Assembly (NCBI GenBank): GCA_020056715.1
Contig: JAGVHG010000134.1
Span: 1-32,700, forward strand
Source of the DNA: Phycisphaerae bacterium
GTDB lineage: Bacteria > Planctomycetota > Phycisphaerae > UBA1845
Direction: 5' to 3'
Length of the DNA: 32,700 nucleotides
Shown: piece after piece, positions 32,307 to 32,700 of the stretch
How positions within the stretch are numbered: position 1 is the first letter of the stretch
Layout: the number at the start of each line of letters is the position of its first letter
Notes under the pieces: model-generated
What the model was told of the DNA's origin: nothing
The model's database searches: none
The model's input: the letters and a program-made list of their open reading frames with translations, nothing else
Position numbers and translations under genes: made by a program

Positions 32307-32700
32307 GGTAAACACCTCACCACTTCTTCCTACGTCGCGCCACTCGTAAGAGCCGGTCATCGGAGCGGCTCTACGCGTGCCTAGTATAGCCTGGCCATGT
32401 CGCACCCCGCAACGTGAGGAACGGGTCCGCCGACCTTCAACTACCGTTGGGACATCCTCTGATCCGCGATTCTTCGGGATTCAGGTCGGTTGCAGCCGTC
32501 GGGTCATACCCTAATGCCATTAGTCTCTTATGAGCGAAATCATGTGCGATTCGGCAACGATTTTGTCATGGAGGAGTGAATCCAGCGAGGGCCGGGAGGA
32601 CCGGGTGCATCCCAAATTGGGTGGCAAGAATCGGTAGCGACGCAACGGCTATTCCGATCTTGGCGTGGGCTCCGCGGCAGACGCCACGTTTTTCGCCGAA
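32307..32700. other. Non-coding right edge with possible structured RNA
   Basis: No open frame with recognisable protein. From about 32580 to 32697 several hairpins follow one another on the plus strand. One is CCCAA-A-TTGGG (about 32609-32619). Another is ATCGGTAGC pairing with GCTA-TT-CCGAT (about 32630-32659). The last is TGGCGT...ACGCCA followed by CGTTTTT (about 32662-32697), which looks like a terminator. A small RNA or a riboswitch leader of a gene beyond the edge is possible. I recognise no known RNA family. Confidence 0.35.

Overview
The window looks like a chromosomal segment of a planctomycete (Planctomycetota, probably Phycisphaerae-like), most likely a GC-rich environmental genome. 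The case is indirect. It rests on an exosortase H / IPTL-CTERM sorting pair, a secreted protein with Cys-rich GACC repeats, a small membrane protein ending in a CxxC zinc ribbon (CRRCGHILRGL...CPECG), a membrane-TPR GT-C-like protein, and dense families of short dispersed repeats. No rRNA or taxonomic marker is complete enough to settle it.

Layout, left to right. 1-1446 (minus): E1 beta and the start of E2 of a 2-oxoacid dehydrogenase complex. 1583-4730: gene debris (zeta-toxin-like P-loop fragment, another remnant) around a membrane-TPR protein. 4737-7366 (plus): tyrS, a zinc-ribbon membrane protein, purU and tRNA-His. 7412-11333 (minus): cystathionine gamma-synthase/lyase and cystathionine beta-synthase, separated by an unknown two-gene pair. 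11761-14675 (plus): korAB. 14768-18556 (minus): an MFS transporter, a family 4 glycosyltransferase whose 3' end is a tRNA-Arg half, and truA. 18630-20033 (plus): 3-hydroxyacyl-CoA dehydrogenase and a thiolase stub. 20245-23181 (plus): three-subunit proton-translocating transhydrogenase. 23336-25168 (plus): an aquaporin-like channel and accA. 25184-28461 (minus): rsmJ, an exosortase H operon and its IPTL-CTERM substrate. 28653-32306 (minus): an Lnt-like membrane protein, frr, an orphan HicB-like protein and ornithine aminotransferase.

The gene set is mainly central metabolism: acetyl-CoA and succinyl-CoA formation by both NAD-linked and ferredoxin-linked routes, NADPH balance, fatty-acid initiation and sulfur amino acids. 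Translation genes (tyrS, truA, frr, rsmJ, tRNA-His) are scattered among them.

The most unusual property is the repeat load. At least four families recur: heptads of the GAATGCG and ATTACGA type, CTTCGTGG octads, CCGGYTTCCARCCGG palindromes, and CCCTCTCCC/GGGAGAGGG hairpins. They fill intergenic gaps, sit on or next to stop codons (pdhB, truA, hbd, CBS, xrtH), and appear inside reading frames (E2 linker, a loop of the TPR membrane protein, N-termini of the two exosortase-operon proteins). I do not see a clearly new multi-gene defence or biosynthetic system. The best candidates for novelty are the coding repeats, a 179-bp inverted-repeat element next to frr, possible leaderless genes, the exosortase mini-locus and the unknown pair at 8758-9643.
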